From assembly GCF_042665095.1 (NCBI RefSeq), contig NZ_JBHTBV010000006.1: DNA of 64,000 nt; one strand, 5' to 3'. The notes below the pieces were generated by a model. The model worked only from the letters and a program-made list of their open reading frames with translations, made no database searches and was not told the DNA's origin. This DNA is from Gordonibacter pamelaeae (GTDB lineage Bacteria; Actinomycetota; Coriobacteriia; Coriobacteriales; Eggerthellaceae). The first letter of the stretch is position 1; each line of letters opens with the position of its first letter. Made by a program: the position numbers and the translations under genes. This document shows, piece after piece, positions 17,548 through 25,488 of this stretch.

Positions 17548-17802
17548 CTACGACAGCGTGGCGTCGCGCGTGGCGTCGTCCACCTCGCCCTCGAGCTCGC
17601 CCATCAGCACCTCGACCTTCTGCTGCGCCTCGTTCAGGCGGCCCTGCAGCGCGCGCAGCAAAGACACGCCGCGCTCGTAGCTGACCAGGCTGTCCTCGAG
17701 CTCCAGCGAGTTGCTCTCCAGAACCCGCACGATGCCGTCGAGCTCGCCCATGGCCTCGCGGAACGTCAGCTCCTCGACGGGCTTGCGATCACCGGTCTCC
17801 AT
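17548..17802 (-). CDS. xseB: exodeoxyribonuclease VII small subunit
   Basis: An 84-residue helical protein, the small subunit of exonuclease VII, which binds the large subunit in several copies and is needed for degradation of single-stranded DNA. The family pattern is clear: LTFREAMGELDGIVRVLES, then SLELEDSLVSYERGVSLLR and a second helix with NEAQQKVEVL. I chose ATG 17802 because GGGAGG lies nine bases upstream; ATG 17811 would abut the ribosome site. It overlaps the 3' end of xseA by 14 bases, consistent with coupled translation. The acidic C-terminal tail (EGEVDD) is ordinary for the family. Confidence 0.92.
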   Translation of the reverse strand: METGDRKPVEELTFREAMGELDGIVRVLESNSLELEDSLVSYERGVSLLRALQGRLNEAQQKVEVLMGELEGEVDDATRDATLS

Positions 17803-19363
17803 TGTCCTCATCCTCCCATAGTATCATCTCGATGTCCTCGCGCCGAGCCGACTCCACGCGGCACGCCAGCACGCCGTCCGACACCGTCACCTCGAGCGCC
17901 GATCCAGGCGGCGCGTCCTCGACGCGCTTCGCCACGGCGCCCTCCTGGGTGCGCGCGATGGCGTAGCCGCGCCCGATGACGGACAGGGGCGACAGGTCCT
18001 CCAAACGTGCGGCCGCGAGCGCCGCCTGCTGGCCGAACCGGGGCACGAGCCCGGGCCCCAGCGACGCGAGCCGCTGCCGCGCGTGCCCGACCTGCATCCG
18101 GTCGCGCTCCAGGTTGGCGGGCAGGGCCGGCAGCAGGCGCTCCCGGCACCGCTCGAGCGCGGCCCGCTCGCGCGCCACGCCCTCGGGCAGGAGGCGCGAC
18201 AGCCGCTCGCGCTGGCGGTCGAGCGTGGCGCGGTCGCGCTCCAGGTTGGCGGGGATGGCGCGGAACAGCCGCTCCGAGGCCAGGTCGACGCCCTGCATCG
18301 GGGCGGCGAGCAGCAGGTTCGGGTCCCGGAGAACGGGGCGCTCGACGCAGCGGCGCACCTCGGCGGCCGCCCGCTCCACGGCGCGCCCGGCGCTCATGGA
18401 CAGCGAGCGGGCATGCGCGCAGAACAGCTCCGCCAGGCTCTCGCGCGTGGGCGTGACGGCCATGGCCGCGTAGGTGGGCGTGGAGGCGCGCCGGTCGGCC
18501 ACCATGTCGGCGATGAACGTGTCCGGCTCGTGCCCGATGCCGGTGACCACGGGGATGGGGCACGCCGCGATGGCGCGCGCCAGGGCCTCGTCGTTGAAGG
18601 GCATCATGTCCTCGTAGGACCCGCCGCCGCGCCCGACCAGCATGACCTCCACGCCGGCGCGGTACATGCAGCGCATGCCCTCCACGATGCTGGCGGCGGC
18701 CTGGGCGCCCTCCACCTGCACGCCCGCCACGAACACGCGCGCCACGGGGAAGCGGTTGCGCAGCGTGCGCAGCATGTCGTGCACGGCGTCGCCGCGCGGC
18801 GAGGTGACGATGCCGATGGTCAGCGGGAACTGCGGGATGGGCAGCTTGCGCGCCGGGTCCATGAGCCCCTCGGCCTCCAGCTTGCGCGCGAGCGCCGCCA
18901 CCTGGGCGCGCAGGCGCCCCTCGCCGGCGAGCTCGATCGAGAACACGTCGAAGTTCATGCGGCCCTTGGCCGCGTACAGCGTGAACCTGCCGGTCAGCTC
19001 GACCAGCTGCCCCACGGCCAGATCCACGCCCGAGGCCTTGTAGCGGCCCATCCACATCATGCAGGGCAGCGCGGCGTCGGCGTCCTTCACCGTGAAGTAC
19101 ACGGCCTTGTAGCCGCGCTTGCTGCTCGTCTCGGACACCTCGCCCACCAGGCGCACGACCACGCCCTCAAGCGCGCCCTTCGCAAGGGCCATGGCCGCGG
19201 AGACGGAGAGCGCCGCAGACGCGCCCCCGGCGCCCATCTCGTGTCCTCCGCCCGCAGGCGCGGCAGCGCACGAGTCGGCCGCAGAGGCCCCCGCCGTCGC
19301 GGCGCGCGCCCGCTCGAGCGCGTCGGCCAGGGCCGCGCGCGTCCCTTCTCCTCGATCCCCCAT
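17789..19363 (-). CDS. xseA: exodeoxyribonuclease VII large subunit
   Basis: The catalytic subunit of exonuclease VII, which digests single-stranded DNA from both ends. The OB-fold (about residues 50-150) contains LVGEVSETSSKRGYKAVYF and the CMMWMG segment. The catalytic region has IGIVTSPRGDAVHDML, VMLVGRGGGSYEDMMPFNDE and VTGIGHEPDTFIADMVADR, followed by long coiled-coil helices and a C-terminal SVIGRGYAIARTQEG. The length is 524 residues against about 450 in E. coli; the extra residues are an Ala-rich N-terminal extension of about 50 before the OB-fold. ATG 19363 was chosen because GGAGG lies five bases before it. The upstream peptidase gene ends 11 bases before this start. Confidence 0.94.
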   Translation of the reverse strand: MGDRGEGTRAALADALERARAATAGASAADSCAAAPAGGGHEMGAGGASAALSVSAAMALAKGALEGVVVRLVGEVSETSSKRGYKAVYFTVKDADAALPCMMWMGRYKASGVDLAVGQLVELTGRFTLYAAKGRMNFDVFSIELAGEGRLRAQVAALARKLEAEGLMDPARKLPIPQFPLTIGIVTSPRGDAVHDMLRTLRNRFPVARVFVAGVQVEGAQAAASIVEGMRCMYRAGVEVMLVGRGGGSYEDMMPFNDEALARAIAACPIPVVTGIGHEPDTFIADMVADRRASTPTYAAMAVTPTRESLAELFCAHARSLSMSAGRAVERAAAEVRRCVERPVLRDPNLLLAAPMQGVDLASERLFRAIPANLERDRATLDRQRERLSRLLPEGVARERAALERCRERLLPALPANLERDRMQVGHARQRLASLGPGLVPRFGQQAALAAARLEDLSPLSVIGRGYAIARTQEGAVAKRVEDAPPGSALEVTVSDGVLACRVESARREDIEMILWEDEDNGDR

Positions 19364-19374
19364 GTACGCCTCCG

Positions 19375-20049
19375 CTATTCCCGGCGCTGGCCCAGCAGCC
19401 ACAGCAGCTGCAGGATGGACGTGAGGGCCGCCGCCACGTAGGTGAGCGCGCAGGCGCGCAGCACGGAAAACGCGCCGCCCTGCTCGGACTGCGGCAGCGC
19501 GATGGTGTCCATGTAGGTCATGGCGCGGCGCGAGGCGTTGAACTCCACCGGCAGCGTGACCAGCTGGAACAGCACCACCACGGCGTACATGACGATGGCG
19601 AGCGTCGTGAGCTGATTACTCACCAGTATGATGCCCAGCATGAGCAGGAAGATCCACGCGTTCGAGGCCAGGTTCACCACGGGCACGATGGCCCCGCGGA
19701 TCTTCATGGGCGCGTAGTTCTCGGCGTACTGGCAGGCATGCCCCACCTCGTGGCACGCGGTTGCCGTGGCCGTGATGGAGCGCCCGTCGAACGCGTCGGG
19801 CGAGAGCGTCACCGAGTTCGTGCGCGGGTCGAAGAAGTCCTGGCCCGGCCCGCCGCGGTGCACCGCCACGTTCGTCACGCCGTAGTAGGCGAGCATGCGC
19901 CGCGCGGCCTCGGCGCCGGTGAGCCCGTTGGAGATGGGCACCCTCGTGTACTTCTTTAGCTGCGAGTTCACGTACCACGTGGCGAGCCCGCCGATGGCGA
20001 GCGTGACCACGATCAGCAGCAGGTATCCATAGCTCAATCCGAAAAACAT
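19375..20049 (-). CDS. neutral zinc metallopeptidase (YugP-like, PF04298)
   Basis: A 224-residue membrane-anchored putative zinc protease. A helix at 5-25 is followed by a domain with the zinc-binding HEVGH motif at residues 100-104 preceded by SITATATACHE, and two or three further helices (about 122-145, 150-170, 200-218). Family members (Zn_peptidase_2, YugP) are widely conserved in Firmicutes and Actinobacteria; their substrates are unknown. The EFNASRRAM motif after the third hydrophobic stretch holds the probable third zinc ligand (Glu). Possible promoter: TATAAT on the minus strand at 20121-20126. It heads the cluster with xseA and xseB. The gap 20050-20290 otherwise shows only a repeated GGCCACGGGCCC string (about 20219 and 20274). 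Confidence 0.85.
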   Translation of the reverse strand: MFFGLSYGYLLLIVVTLAIGGLATWYVNSQLKKYTRVPISNGLTGAEAARRMLAYYGVTNVAVHRGGPGQDFFDPRTNSVTLSPDAFDGRSITATATACHEVGHACQYAENYAPMKIRGAIVPVVNLASNAWIFLLMLGIILVSNQLTTLAIVMYAVVVLFQLVTLPVEFNASRRAMTYMDTIALPQSEQGGAFSVLRACALTYVAAALTSILQLLWLLGQRRE

Positions 20050-20290
20050 AGGACGTGACCACTCCTTCGAAGGGGTTGCTTCCGCGGCCGCGCGGCGGCC
20101 GCTCTGTACCGTACACCTGTATTATACAAGAGCATGAAATCGGGCCGAAAACACGCGGCAAACAGCGCGGAATCACCAAAGGCGCGTTACCGAGCCGTGA
20201 TCTTCCCGCAACCCTGCGGCCACGGGCCCGTCATCAGGTGCGGCCCGCGCCGGCGCCCGCCGCCTTTCCGGGCCACGGGCCCGGCCGGCC

Positions 20291-21472
20291 TCACGCGGCG
20301 CCGGGGCCCTCCCGCCGCTCCACCTTGAGCCCGCCGTCCAGGCTGAGCGCCAGCCGGCCGTCCAGAAGCTCCAGCAGCTCCTCCCCCACGATGGCGCGCC
20401 GCCAGCCGCGCAGCAGGTCCACGCCCTCGCGGTAGCCGCGCGCGACGCGCGCGAGGTCGTCGTGGCTGGCCAGCGTGGGAAACGCGATGCCGTTCTCCTT
20501 GGCGCGCAGGCGCACGAGCGCGCTCATGAGGTCGAGCTCCGCATCCACGTTCGGCTCGCTCTTGCCGCAGCGGTCGAGCTCGGGCCACGTGTCGGGCGGC
20601 GCCGAGAGCGCCGAGGAGATGAGCGACACCACCGCGCGCGCGTCCTTCGTGGACAGGCGGTCGGACAGCCCCCGCACCATGAACAGCTCGTCGATCGTGC
20701 GCGCCTCGCGCTTGCACGCCTCCACGATCTGCTCGTCGGTGACCACCCACTTCCGCGGCACGTCGCGGCGCTGGGCCTCCAGCTCGCGCCAGGCCGCCAC
20801 CTCGCGCGCTGCCGAGAGCTGCCGGCGCGACAGCTGGGACACGCGCTTGAGTCGCCGGAAGCGCTCGCGCTCGTTCGCCTCGTAGCGCGCCGGGTCGGAC
20901 AGCTCCTCGAAGTCATGGTCGAGCCAGTGCAGCCGCCCCTTCTCCTCCAGTGCCGCGCGCATCCCCGCGTACAGCCGCGGAAGGTACACCACGTCGTCGG
21001 CCGCGTAGTCGCGCTGCGAGGCCGACAGCGGCCGGCGCGACCAGTCGGTGAACGAGTCGATCTTCTTGAGCGACACGCCGCATTCCGCATGCACGAGCGC
21101 CGCGTAGCCGATCTGCTGCGTGTGGCCGAGCAGCGCCGCCGCTATCTGCGTGTCGAACACCGGGCGCGGCAGCACGCCCACCTCGCGCAGGATGATCTCC
21201 AGGTCCTGCCCCGCCGCGTGGAAGAGCTTCACGATGCGCTCGTCCGTGAGGAGCGGCGCCAGGACGGAGAGGTCGTCCATCTCGAAGGGGTCGACGATCA
21301 CCACCTCGTCGTCGGTGGCCATCTGCAGAAGGCACAGCTTGGCGTAGTACGTCTTCTCGCGCAAGAACTCCGTGTCGATGGCAAGCACGCTCGACGAGCG
21401 CGCGCGCTCCACGAACGCCGCGAGGTTTTCCTGGGTAGCAATATACATGTACGAGATTCCCTGCCTTGTCAT
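20291..21472 (-). CDS. rnd: ribonuclease D
   Basis: A 393-residue DEDD-family 3'-5' exoribonuclease involved in tRNA 3' maturation. The exonuclease domain (about 20-195) has VLAIDTEFLREKTYYAKLCL (first Asp and Glu), LFHAAGQDLEII (second Asp), and QRDYAADDVVYLPRLY with the Tyr-x3-Asp motif. HRDC domains follow (about 220-295, with WRELEAQRRDVPRKWV) and a degenerate second one at the C-terminus. I place the start at ATG 21472, five bases after GGAG; ATG 21448 (MYIATQEN) is a reasonable alternative, while the open frame up to 21544 would reach into the divergent gene. It is divergent from the lipid kinase gene, sharing a 49-base promoter region. Confidence 0.93.
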   Translation of the reverse strand: MTRQGISYMYIATQENLAAFVERARSSSVLAIDTEFLREKTYYAKLCLLQMATDDEVVIVDPFEMDDLSVLAPLLTDERIVKLFHAAGQDLEIILREVGVLPRPVFDTQIAAALLGHTQQIGYAALVHAECGVSLKKIDSFTDWSRRPLSASQRDYAADDVVYLPRLYAGMRAALEEKGRLHWLDHDFEELSDPARYEANERERFRRLKRVSQLSRRQLSAAREVAAWRELEAQRRDVPRKWVVTDEQIVEACKREARTIDELFMVRGLSDRLSTKDARAVVSLISSALSAPPDTWPELDRCGKSEPNVDAELDLMSALVRLRAKENGIAFPTLASHDDLARVARGYREGVDLLRGWRRAIVGEELLELLDGRLALSLDGGLKVERREGPGAA

Positions 21473-21521
21473 CCGCGCTCCATGTTGTACTATGCCATCA
21501 TAGCAAACAGAAAGGGATTGT

Positions 21522-22433
21522 GTGAAACTGCTCGTCATCAACAACCTGGCTTCGGGTTTCGGCGAAGGGTCCGTCTACGACTTCATCCGCTCGTTCGCCC
21601 GCGACGGCGACGAGGTGTGCGTGCGCTCGACCGACGGCACCACCGACGTGCGCGACCTTCTGGGCGACGCGGAGGCGTTCGACGCCGTGGTGGCGAGCGG
21701 CGGCGACGGCACGGTGGCCACCGTGAGCTACCGCCTGGCGAACACGGGCGTCCCCATCCTTCCGTTCCCCGCGGGCACGGCGAACCTGCTGGCCGCGAAC
21801 CTGGCCTCGCCCATGGAGCCCCACGCGCTCGCGAAGCTCGTGCGCGAGGAGCGCACGCTCGACTTCGACCTGGGCGAGATCGAGGTGGACGGGCACCGCT
21901 TCGGCTTCGGCATCATGGCGGGGGCCGGCTACGACGCGGCCATCATGCACGGCGCCGCGCCGGCGAAGCGCCTGCTGGGCCCTATGGCCTACTTCTCGGC
22001 CGCCCTGGCGAACCCCCTGCCGCAGACCTCCAGGTTCAAGCTGGACCTCGACGGCGAGCACGTGGAGAGCGAGGGCCTGGGCATCCTTTTGGTGAACTTC
22101 TCCAAGATCCAGTTCGACATCACGGTCACGCACGACAACGAGCCGCGCGACGGCGTGTTCGACGTGGTGGTGCTCAAGGCGCAGAACGCCTTCGAGCTCA
22201 TCCCCGCCCTCCTCGCCGGTCTGCTCGACCGCGGCGGCGACTTCCCCAACCGCACGGGCTCGCTCGAGATCCACCGTGCCCGCGAGGTGCGCGTGGAGGC
22301 CGACCCGCCCATGGAGGTGCAGTACGACGGCGAGGCCACCAACCTCACCACGCCGTTCACCGCCCACATCATGCGCCGCGCCGCCCGCTTCTTCGTGAGC
22401 GAGGAAGGCTGGGACCTCTTCGCCGAGAAGTAG
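21522..22433 (+). CDS. diacylglycerol/lipid kinase family protein (YegS/DgkB type)
   Basis: A 303-residue soluble protein with the DAGK catalytic domain: VVASGGDGTVATVSYRL with the nucleotide-binding GGDGT (residues 60-64), LPFPAGTANLLAANL, and GIMAGAGYDAAIM. The C-terminal half has the YegS-like fold with LGILLVNFS and a closing PPMEVQYDGEATN block. Members phosphorylate diacylglycerol, sphingosine or related lipids; the substrate here is unknown. GTG 21522 is the start, preceded by AAAGGGATT at short spacing. Monocistronic, ended by a strong hairpin at 22434-22465. The opening NNLASGFGEGS corresponds to NPxSG in typical members, with N-L-A-S-G here. Confidence 0.9.
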   Translation: MKLLVINNLASGFGEGSVYDFIRSFARDGDEVCVRSTDGTTDVRDLLGDAEAFDAVVASGGDGTVATVSYRLANTGVPILPFPAGTANLLAANLASPMEPHALAKLVREERTLDFDLGEIEVDGHRFGFGIMAGAGYDAAIMHGAAPAKRLLGPMAYFSAALANPLPQTSRFKLDLDGEHVESEGLGILLVNFSKIQFDITVTHDNEPRDGVFDVVVLKAQNAFELIPALLAGLLDRGGDFPNRTGSLEIHRAREVRVEADPPMEVQYDGEATNLTTPFTAHIMRRAARFFVSEEGWDLFAEK

Positions 22434-22465
22434 GATGCGACAGCGGGACATCCCGCTGTCGCATC
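22434..22465. terminator. bidirectional terminator
   Basis: Perfect 15-bp arms GATGCGACAGCGGGA and its complement separated by two bases, starting right after the lipid kinase stop and 31 bases from the convergent terC stop. Confidence 0.8.
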
Positions 22466-22495
22466 CCCCGTCCCGTCCGGCGAGGCGTTCCGCCC

Positions 22496-23599
22496 CTACT
22501 TCTCCGCGGGCTCCTCGTACGTCGGCTCCACGTCCTCCACCTGGGCGCCTATCTCCAGCGGGGCGTCGAAGGCGGCGCTTGCGGTGCTCGAGGAGGCCAT
22601 GAGCTCCTTGAACGATGCGGCGTCCTCGCCGGCCATCGGCATCATCACGTACACGTTGTTGCCGATGATGACGGGCCGGATGCGCTCGGCGGCGGCCGCC
22701 TTCGCACCCTCGGCCGAGGCTCCGGCGGCGGCGTCGCCGTCAGCATCGCGCTTCATCTGCTCCATCATCTCGGCGCGCACGCTGTCGATCTGCGCGGCCG
22801 TCTCGTTCTGCCAGCGCTCCTTGCGCCACGCCAGCACGTTCGCGTTGTAGCGCATCTGGATGACCTCCAGCACGATGCAGAACACCATGGCGAAGTACAC
22901 GATCAGCTTCTCGAGCGGCATGTGCAGAAGCTCGATGCCGGTATGGAATCCCGCACTGTCGATGACGAGCAAGCAGCCGATGGCCACGATGAACGTGAGC
23001 GCGAGCATCTTCATCTCGGGGTGCCCGTTGATGAAGTTGGAGATGGGGTCGATGAAGATCATCATGAGGAACACGGCCAGCATGACGGCGATGATCATGA
23101 TGATGAGGTGGTCGGCCATGCCCACGGCCGTGATGACCGAGTCGATGGAGAACACGAGGTCCATGACCATGATGGTGCCCACGGCCTGCGGCAGCGCGAT
23201 GCGATGGAGCGCCTTGTGCTCCTCGCAGTGCTCGGCCTTGAGCTCGGTGAGCTTGAGCGTGTCGCGCAGCTCGGCGATGCCCTTGTAGATAAGGTAGCCG
23301 CCGCCGACGAGCAGCACGAGGTCGCGCACCGAGAACCCGTGCGCGTAGGGCCCGAGGTCGATGGTGAACAGCGGCGTGGTCATATGCACGAGGAACGACG
23401 CGAAGCACAGGAAGACGATGCGCATGGCGAGCGCGCCCGCCAGGCCGAGCTTTCGGCCGATGTGCTGCTTGTCCTCGGGCAGGCGGTTCGTGGTGATCGA
23501 GATGAACACCAGGTTGTCCACGCCGAGCACGATTTCCAGGAAGATGAGGCTGACCAGGCTGATCCATGCCTCGGGCGATGCGAAGATTGACAGATCCAC
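22496..23599 (-). CDS. TerC family integral membrane protein
   Basis: A 367-residue TerC-domain protein. The fold is obvious from LEIVLGVDNLVFISI (TM1 with the Glu and Asp metal site), GGGYLIYKGIAEL, and the second half's MVMDLVFSIDSVITAVGM, which repeats the acidic intramembrane motif. About seven to eight helices occupy residues 8-260; the C-terminal 100 residues are charged and Ala-rich with a short hydrophobic stretch (PVIIGNNVYVMMP). TerC proteins such as MeeF/MeeY (YkoY) export Mn2+ and aid metalation of secreted proteins. The upstream yybP-ykoY riboswitch points to manganese control. The start is ATG 23599; AAAGGAGCTAGCAACCCGTGG precedes its opening codons. It is monocistronic. Confidence 0.93.
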   Translation of the reverse strand: MDLSIFASPEAWISLVSLIFLEIVLGVDNLVFISITTNRLPEDKQHIGRKLGLAGALAMRIVFLCFASFLVHMTTPLFTIDLGPYAHGFSVRDLVLLVGGGYLIYKGIAELRDTLKLTELKAEHCEEHKALHRIALPQAVGTIMVMDLVFSIDSVITAVGMADHLIIMIIAVMLAVFLMMIFIDPISNFINGHPEMKMLALTFIVAIGCLLVIDSAGFHTGIELLHMPLEKLIVYFAMVFCIVLEVIQMRYNANVLAWRKERWQNETAAQIDSVRAEMMEQMKRDADGDAAAGASAEGAKAAAAERIRPVIIGNNVYVMMPMAGEDAASFKELMASSSTASAAFDAPLEIGAQVEDVEPTYEEPAEK

Positions 23600-23656
23600 G
23601 GGTTGCTAGCTCCTTTGTCGGGTTCCTCGTCCGTACCGCGGGCGGGCAGAGTCCAT

Positions 23657-23706
23657 AAAAAAGACTCATGGCGCGGCTGCATGCATGCAAGCTGCGCCAT
23701 GAGTCT
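23657..23706 (-). terminator. riboswitch-controlled intrinsic terminator before terC
   Basis: On the minus strand, 13-bp arms (23694-23706 and 23662-23674) with a 19-base loop are followed directly by six T residues (23657-23662). It lies 58 bases before the terC start. Four bases of its 5' arm (23703-23706) are also the 3' strand of riboswitch helix P1, so the two structures are mutually exclusive. Confidence 0.85.
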
Positions 23707-23801
23707 CGTTATTCAAGACACGCCAGGCTTTTCGGCCATGATGTTGAACGTGCCGCTCGCGCTTCCAGAGCGCGAGCCAACTACTCCCCCACGGGCGAGA
23801 C
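23703..23801 (-). promoter_or_regulatory. yybP-ykoY (manganese) riboswitch
   Basis: Read on the minus strand, the segment shows the conserved blocks in order: P1 5' strand GTCTCG (23801-23796), GGGGAGTAG (about 23789-23781), a strong internal hairpin (TCGCGCT...AGCGCGA), TTCAACATCATGGCCGA with the conserved AACAU and GCCGA, a short AAAAGCC closure, and P1 3' strand CGAGAC (23708-23703). This matches the Rfam yybP-ykoY family, which senses Mn2+ and often precedes TerC genes. P1 overlaps the terminator arm, so ligand binding should favour read-through (an ON switch). Confidence 0.85.
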
Positions 23802-23831
23802 GTATCCTATCACGGAGCGGTGCGGGAACAA

Positions 23832-23840
23832 TGCTATAAT
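23832..23840 (+). promoter_or_regulatory. extended -10 promoter of the following membrane protein gene
   Basis: TGCTATAAT: consensus TATAAT at 23835-23840 with the TGn extension; no good -35. The start codon at 23875 is 35 bases beyond. Confidence 0.6.
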
Positions 23841-23874
23841 GCCCAAAGCACACAAACCCCTCAGGAGTACGCTC

Positions 23875-24651
23875 ATGTTTTTCAACGCGCGAAAGAACGG
23901 CTACGACGCGGGCGACGGCCCCGTCCGCTACCTGGACGGCAGCTCGCTCACCCGCCCGCTGGAGGCGCCCCGTCCCCAGATGCTCGCCATGGCCGCGTTC
24001 GTCCTGGCCGCCGCCGTCATCGGCGGGGTCTTCCTGTTCAACGTCATCGACAACGTGACGCATTCGGCCGAGCGCGCGCGGGCCACGGTCGAGCAGAACC
24101 TCGCGCGCCCCGCCTCCATGGCCAGCCTGCCGAACCTCGCCTCGCTCGTCGGCCTCAATGCCGAGGGCGTCAAGGCGGCGTTCGCGGAGTCCGGCTGGTC
24201 CATCGCCGACAAGGGCGCCCTCTCCGGCGACGAGAGCGGCAACCTGGACCTCATCAAGCTGCCCGACGACGTGAGCGAGGCCCAGGCCCTCCTCATGTAC
24301 AGCAACGTCTCCGGCCTGTCCGCGGCCGACGCCACCCTGCTGCTCAACGGGTCGTGGCAGTTCACGTGGGAGGCGGGCGACTCCGCGAACATGCGTGTGA
24401 AATACGCCGACTTCTCGTCCGGCAGCGTGGAGGCCGCCGTGCAGACGGCCATCGCCTCCGAGGGCTTCGACCCGGCCACGGCCGGCGAGATGGCGGTCGA
24501 CGAGTCGGGCAACACGTTCCAGGAGGGCACGGTCGCCGCAGGCGACGCCACGTACCATTGGCGCGTGTCCGCCATCAAGCTCTCGAGCGTCTACGACATC
24601 AAGGGCCTGCCGGACACCGCCGTGTACGTGGGCATCCGCCTGTACGCCTAG
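23875..24651 (+). CDS. single-pass membrane protein of unknown function
   Basis: A 258-residue protein I do not recognise. A charged, cytoplasmic N-terminal segment of about 33 residues precedes one helix (about 35-57, MLAMAAFVLAAAVIGGVFLF); the remaining 200 residues are predicted external. That part contains NLASLVGLNAEGVKAAFAES, a central beta-rich stretch with SWQFTWEAGD, and a closing DTAVYVGIRLYA. ATG 23875 has AGGAG seven bases upstream; the in-frame ATG 23839 overlaps the promoter -10 and is rejected. It is divergent from the riboswitch-terC unit. Codon usage is that of the host. The architecture would suit a cell-surface anchor or regulatory protein, but no motif supports a function. 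Confidence 0.6.
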   Translation: MFFNARKNGYDAGDGPVRYLDGSSLTRPLEAPRPQMLAMAAFVLAAAVIGGVFLFNVIDNVTHSAERARATVEQNLARPASMASLPNLASLVGLNAEGVKAAFAESGWSIADKGALSGDESGNLDLIKLPDDVSEAQALLMYSNVSGLSAADATLLLNGSWQFTWEAGDSANMRVKYADFSSGSVEAAVQTAIASEGFDPATAGEMAVDESGNTFQEGTVAAGDATYHWRVSAIKLSSVYDIKGLPDTAVYVGIRLYA

Positions 24652-24802
24652 GCGCCCCCTGTCCCACCTCGATTATCCGCTGTAAAAAATAGAAGAAAAC
24701 CCTCGCCCCCTCGAGGGGCTTCCCCTGCGCATCCTCGGGGCTACCCCGATTGGCAGGACCTCGCCTTCGGCGCATCATACGAGGTGAGGAAAGAGGGAGC
24801 GA

Positions 24803-25411
24803 ATGAGACTATCAAGCGTCATAGCCGGCCTGTCAGCCGCCGCCGTGGCCTTCCAGGGCGTCGCCTACGCCGTGCAGGGCCCCGCCAAGAGCCTGCTGCG
24901 ACCCCCCGGGGCGCAGGGCGAGGCCGATTTCTCGGCCCGCTGCATCAAATGCGGCAAGTGCATGGAGGCCTGCCCGTACCTTGCCCTCTCCCCCGCACCC
25001 GGCGACCAGGGAATCGCCGCCGGGACTCCCATGGTCGACGCGCGCGCCCAGGCCTGCCGCCTGTGCGAGGACTTTCCCTGCGTCGAGGCGTGCCCCACGA
25101 ACGCGCTGCGCGGCATCGAGGGGCGATCCGACGTGCGCATGGGCACGGCCGTGATCGACGAGGATCTGTGCATCGCGTTCCAGGGCATGCGCTGCGAGGT
25201 GTGCTACCGCACCTGCCCCCTCATCGACCAGGCCATCTCGATCGATTACCGCCTGCGCGAGGGCGATGCCATCCATTCCTTGTTCGCCCCCGTCATCGAC
25301 GAGGAGCAGTGCGTGGGCTGCGGCCTGTGCGTCGAGCGCTGCGTGGTGGACGAGCCGGACGTGGCCATCCGCATCAAGACCGACGCCGAGCATCCCCGCA
25401 CCGGCGCCTGA
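24803..25411 (+). CDS. napG: NapG-like 4Fe-4S ferredoxin
   Basis: A 202-residue iron-sulfur protein with four cysteine clusters: CIKCGKCMEACP, CRLCEDFPCVEACP, CIAFQGMRCEVCYRTCP and CVGCGLCVERC. This is the NapG/MauM arrangement of a quinol-side electron carrier working with NapH to feed periplasmic nitrate reductase. The N-terminus has a hydrophobic stretch (SVIAGLSAAAVAFQGVAY) but no twin-arginine pair as NapG normally has, so export may need a partner or the protein may stay membrane-tethered. ATG 24803 follows AGGAAAGAGGGAGCG. First gene of the nap operon; the 151-base upstream region contains GC-rich hairpins but no FNR-like site I could defend. Confidence 0.88.
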   Translation: MRLSSVIAGLSAAAVAFQGVAYAVQGPAKSLLRPPGAQGEADFSARCIKCGKCMEACPYLALSPAPGDQGIAAGTPMVDARAQACRLCEDFPCVEACPTNALRGIEGRSDVRMGTAVIDEDLCIAFQGMRCEVCYRTCPLIDQAISIDYRLREGDAIHSLFAPVIDEEQCVGCGLCVERCVVDEPDVAIRIKTDAEHPRTGA

Positions 25412-25488
25412 CCCAAGCACTGCCAATCCGTTCGAGGAACGGTGGGATAGAAGAGCGAAGAGCTAAAAGGGAGAGAAGGAGGGGTGTC

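Noticed and set aside
20121..20290. GGCCACGGGCCC repeated twice near RNase D
   Set aside because: Short GC-rich repetition, expected by chance at this base composition; no structure beyond a weak terminator.
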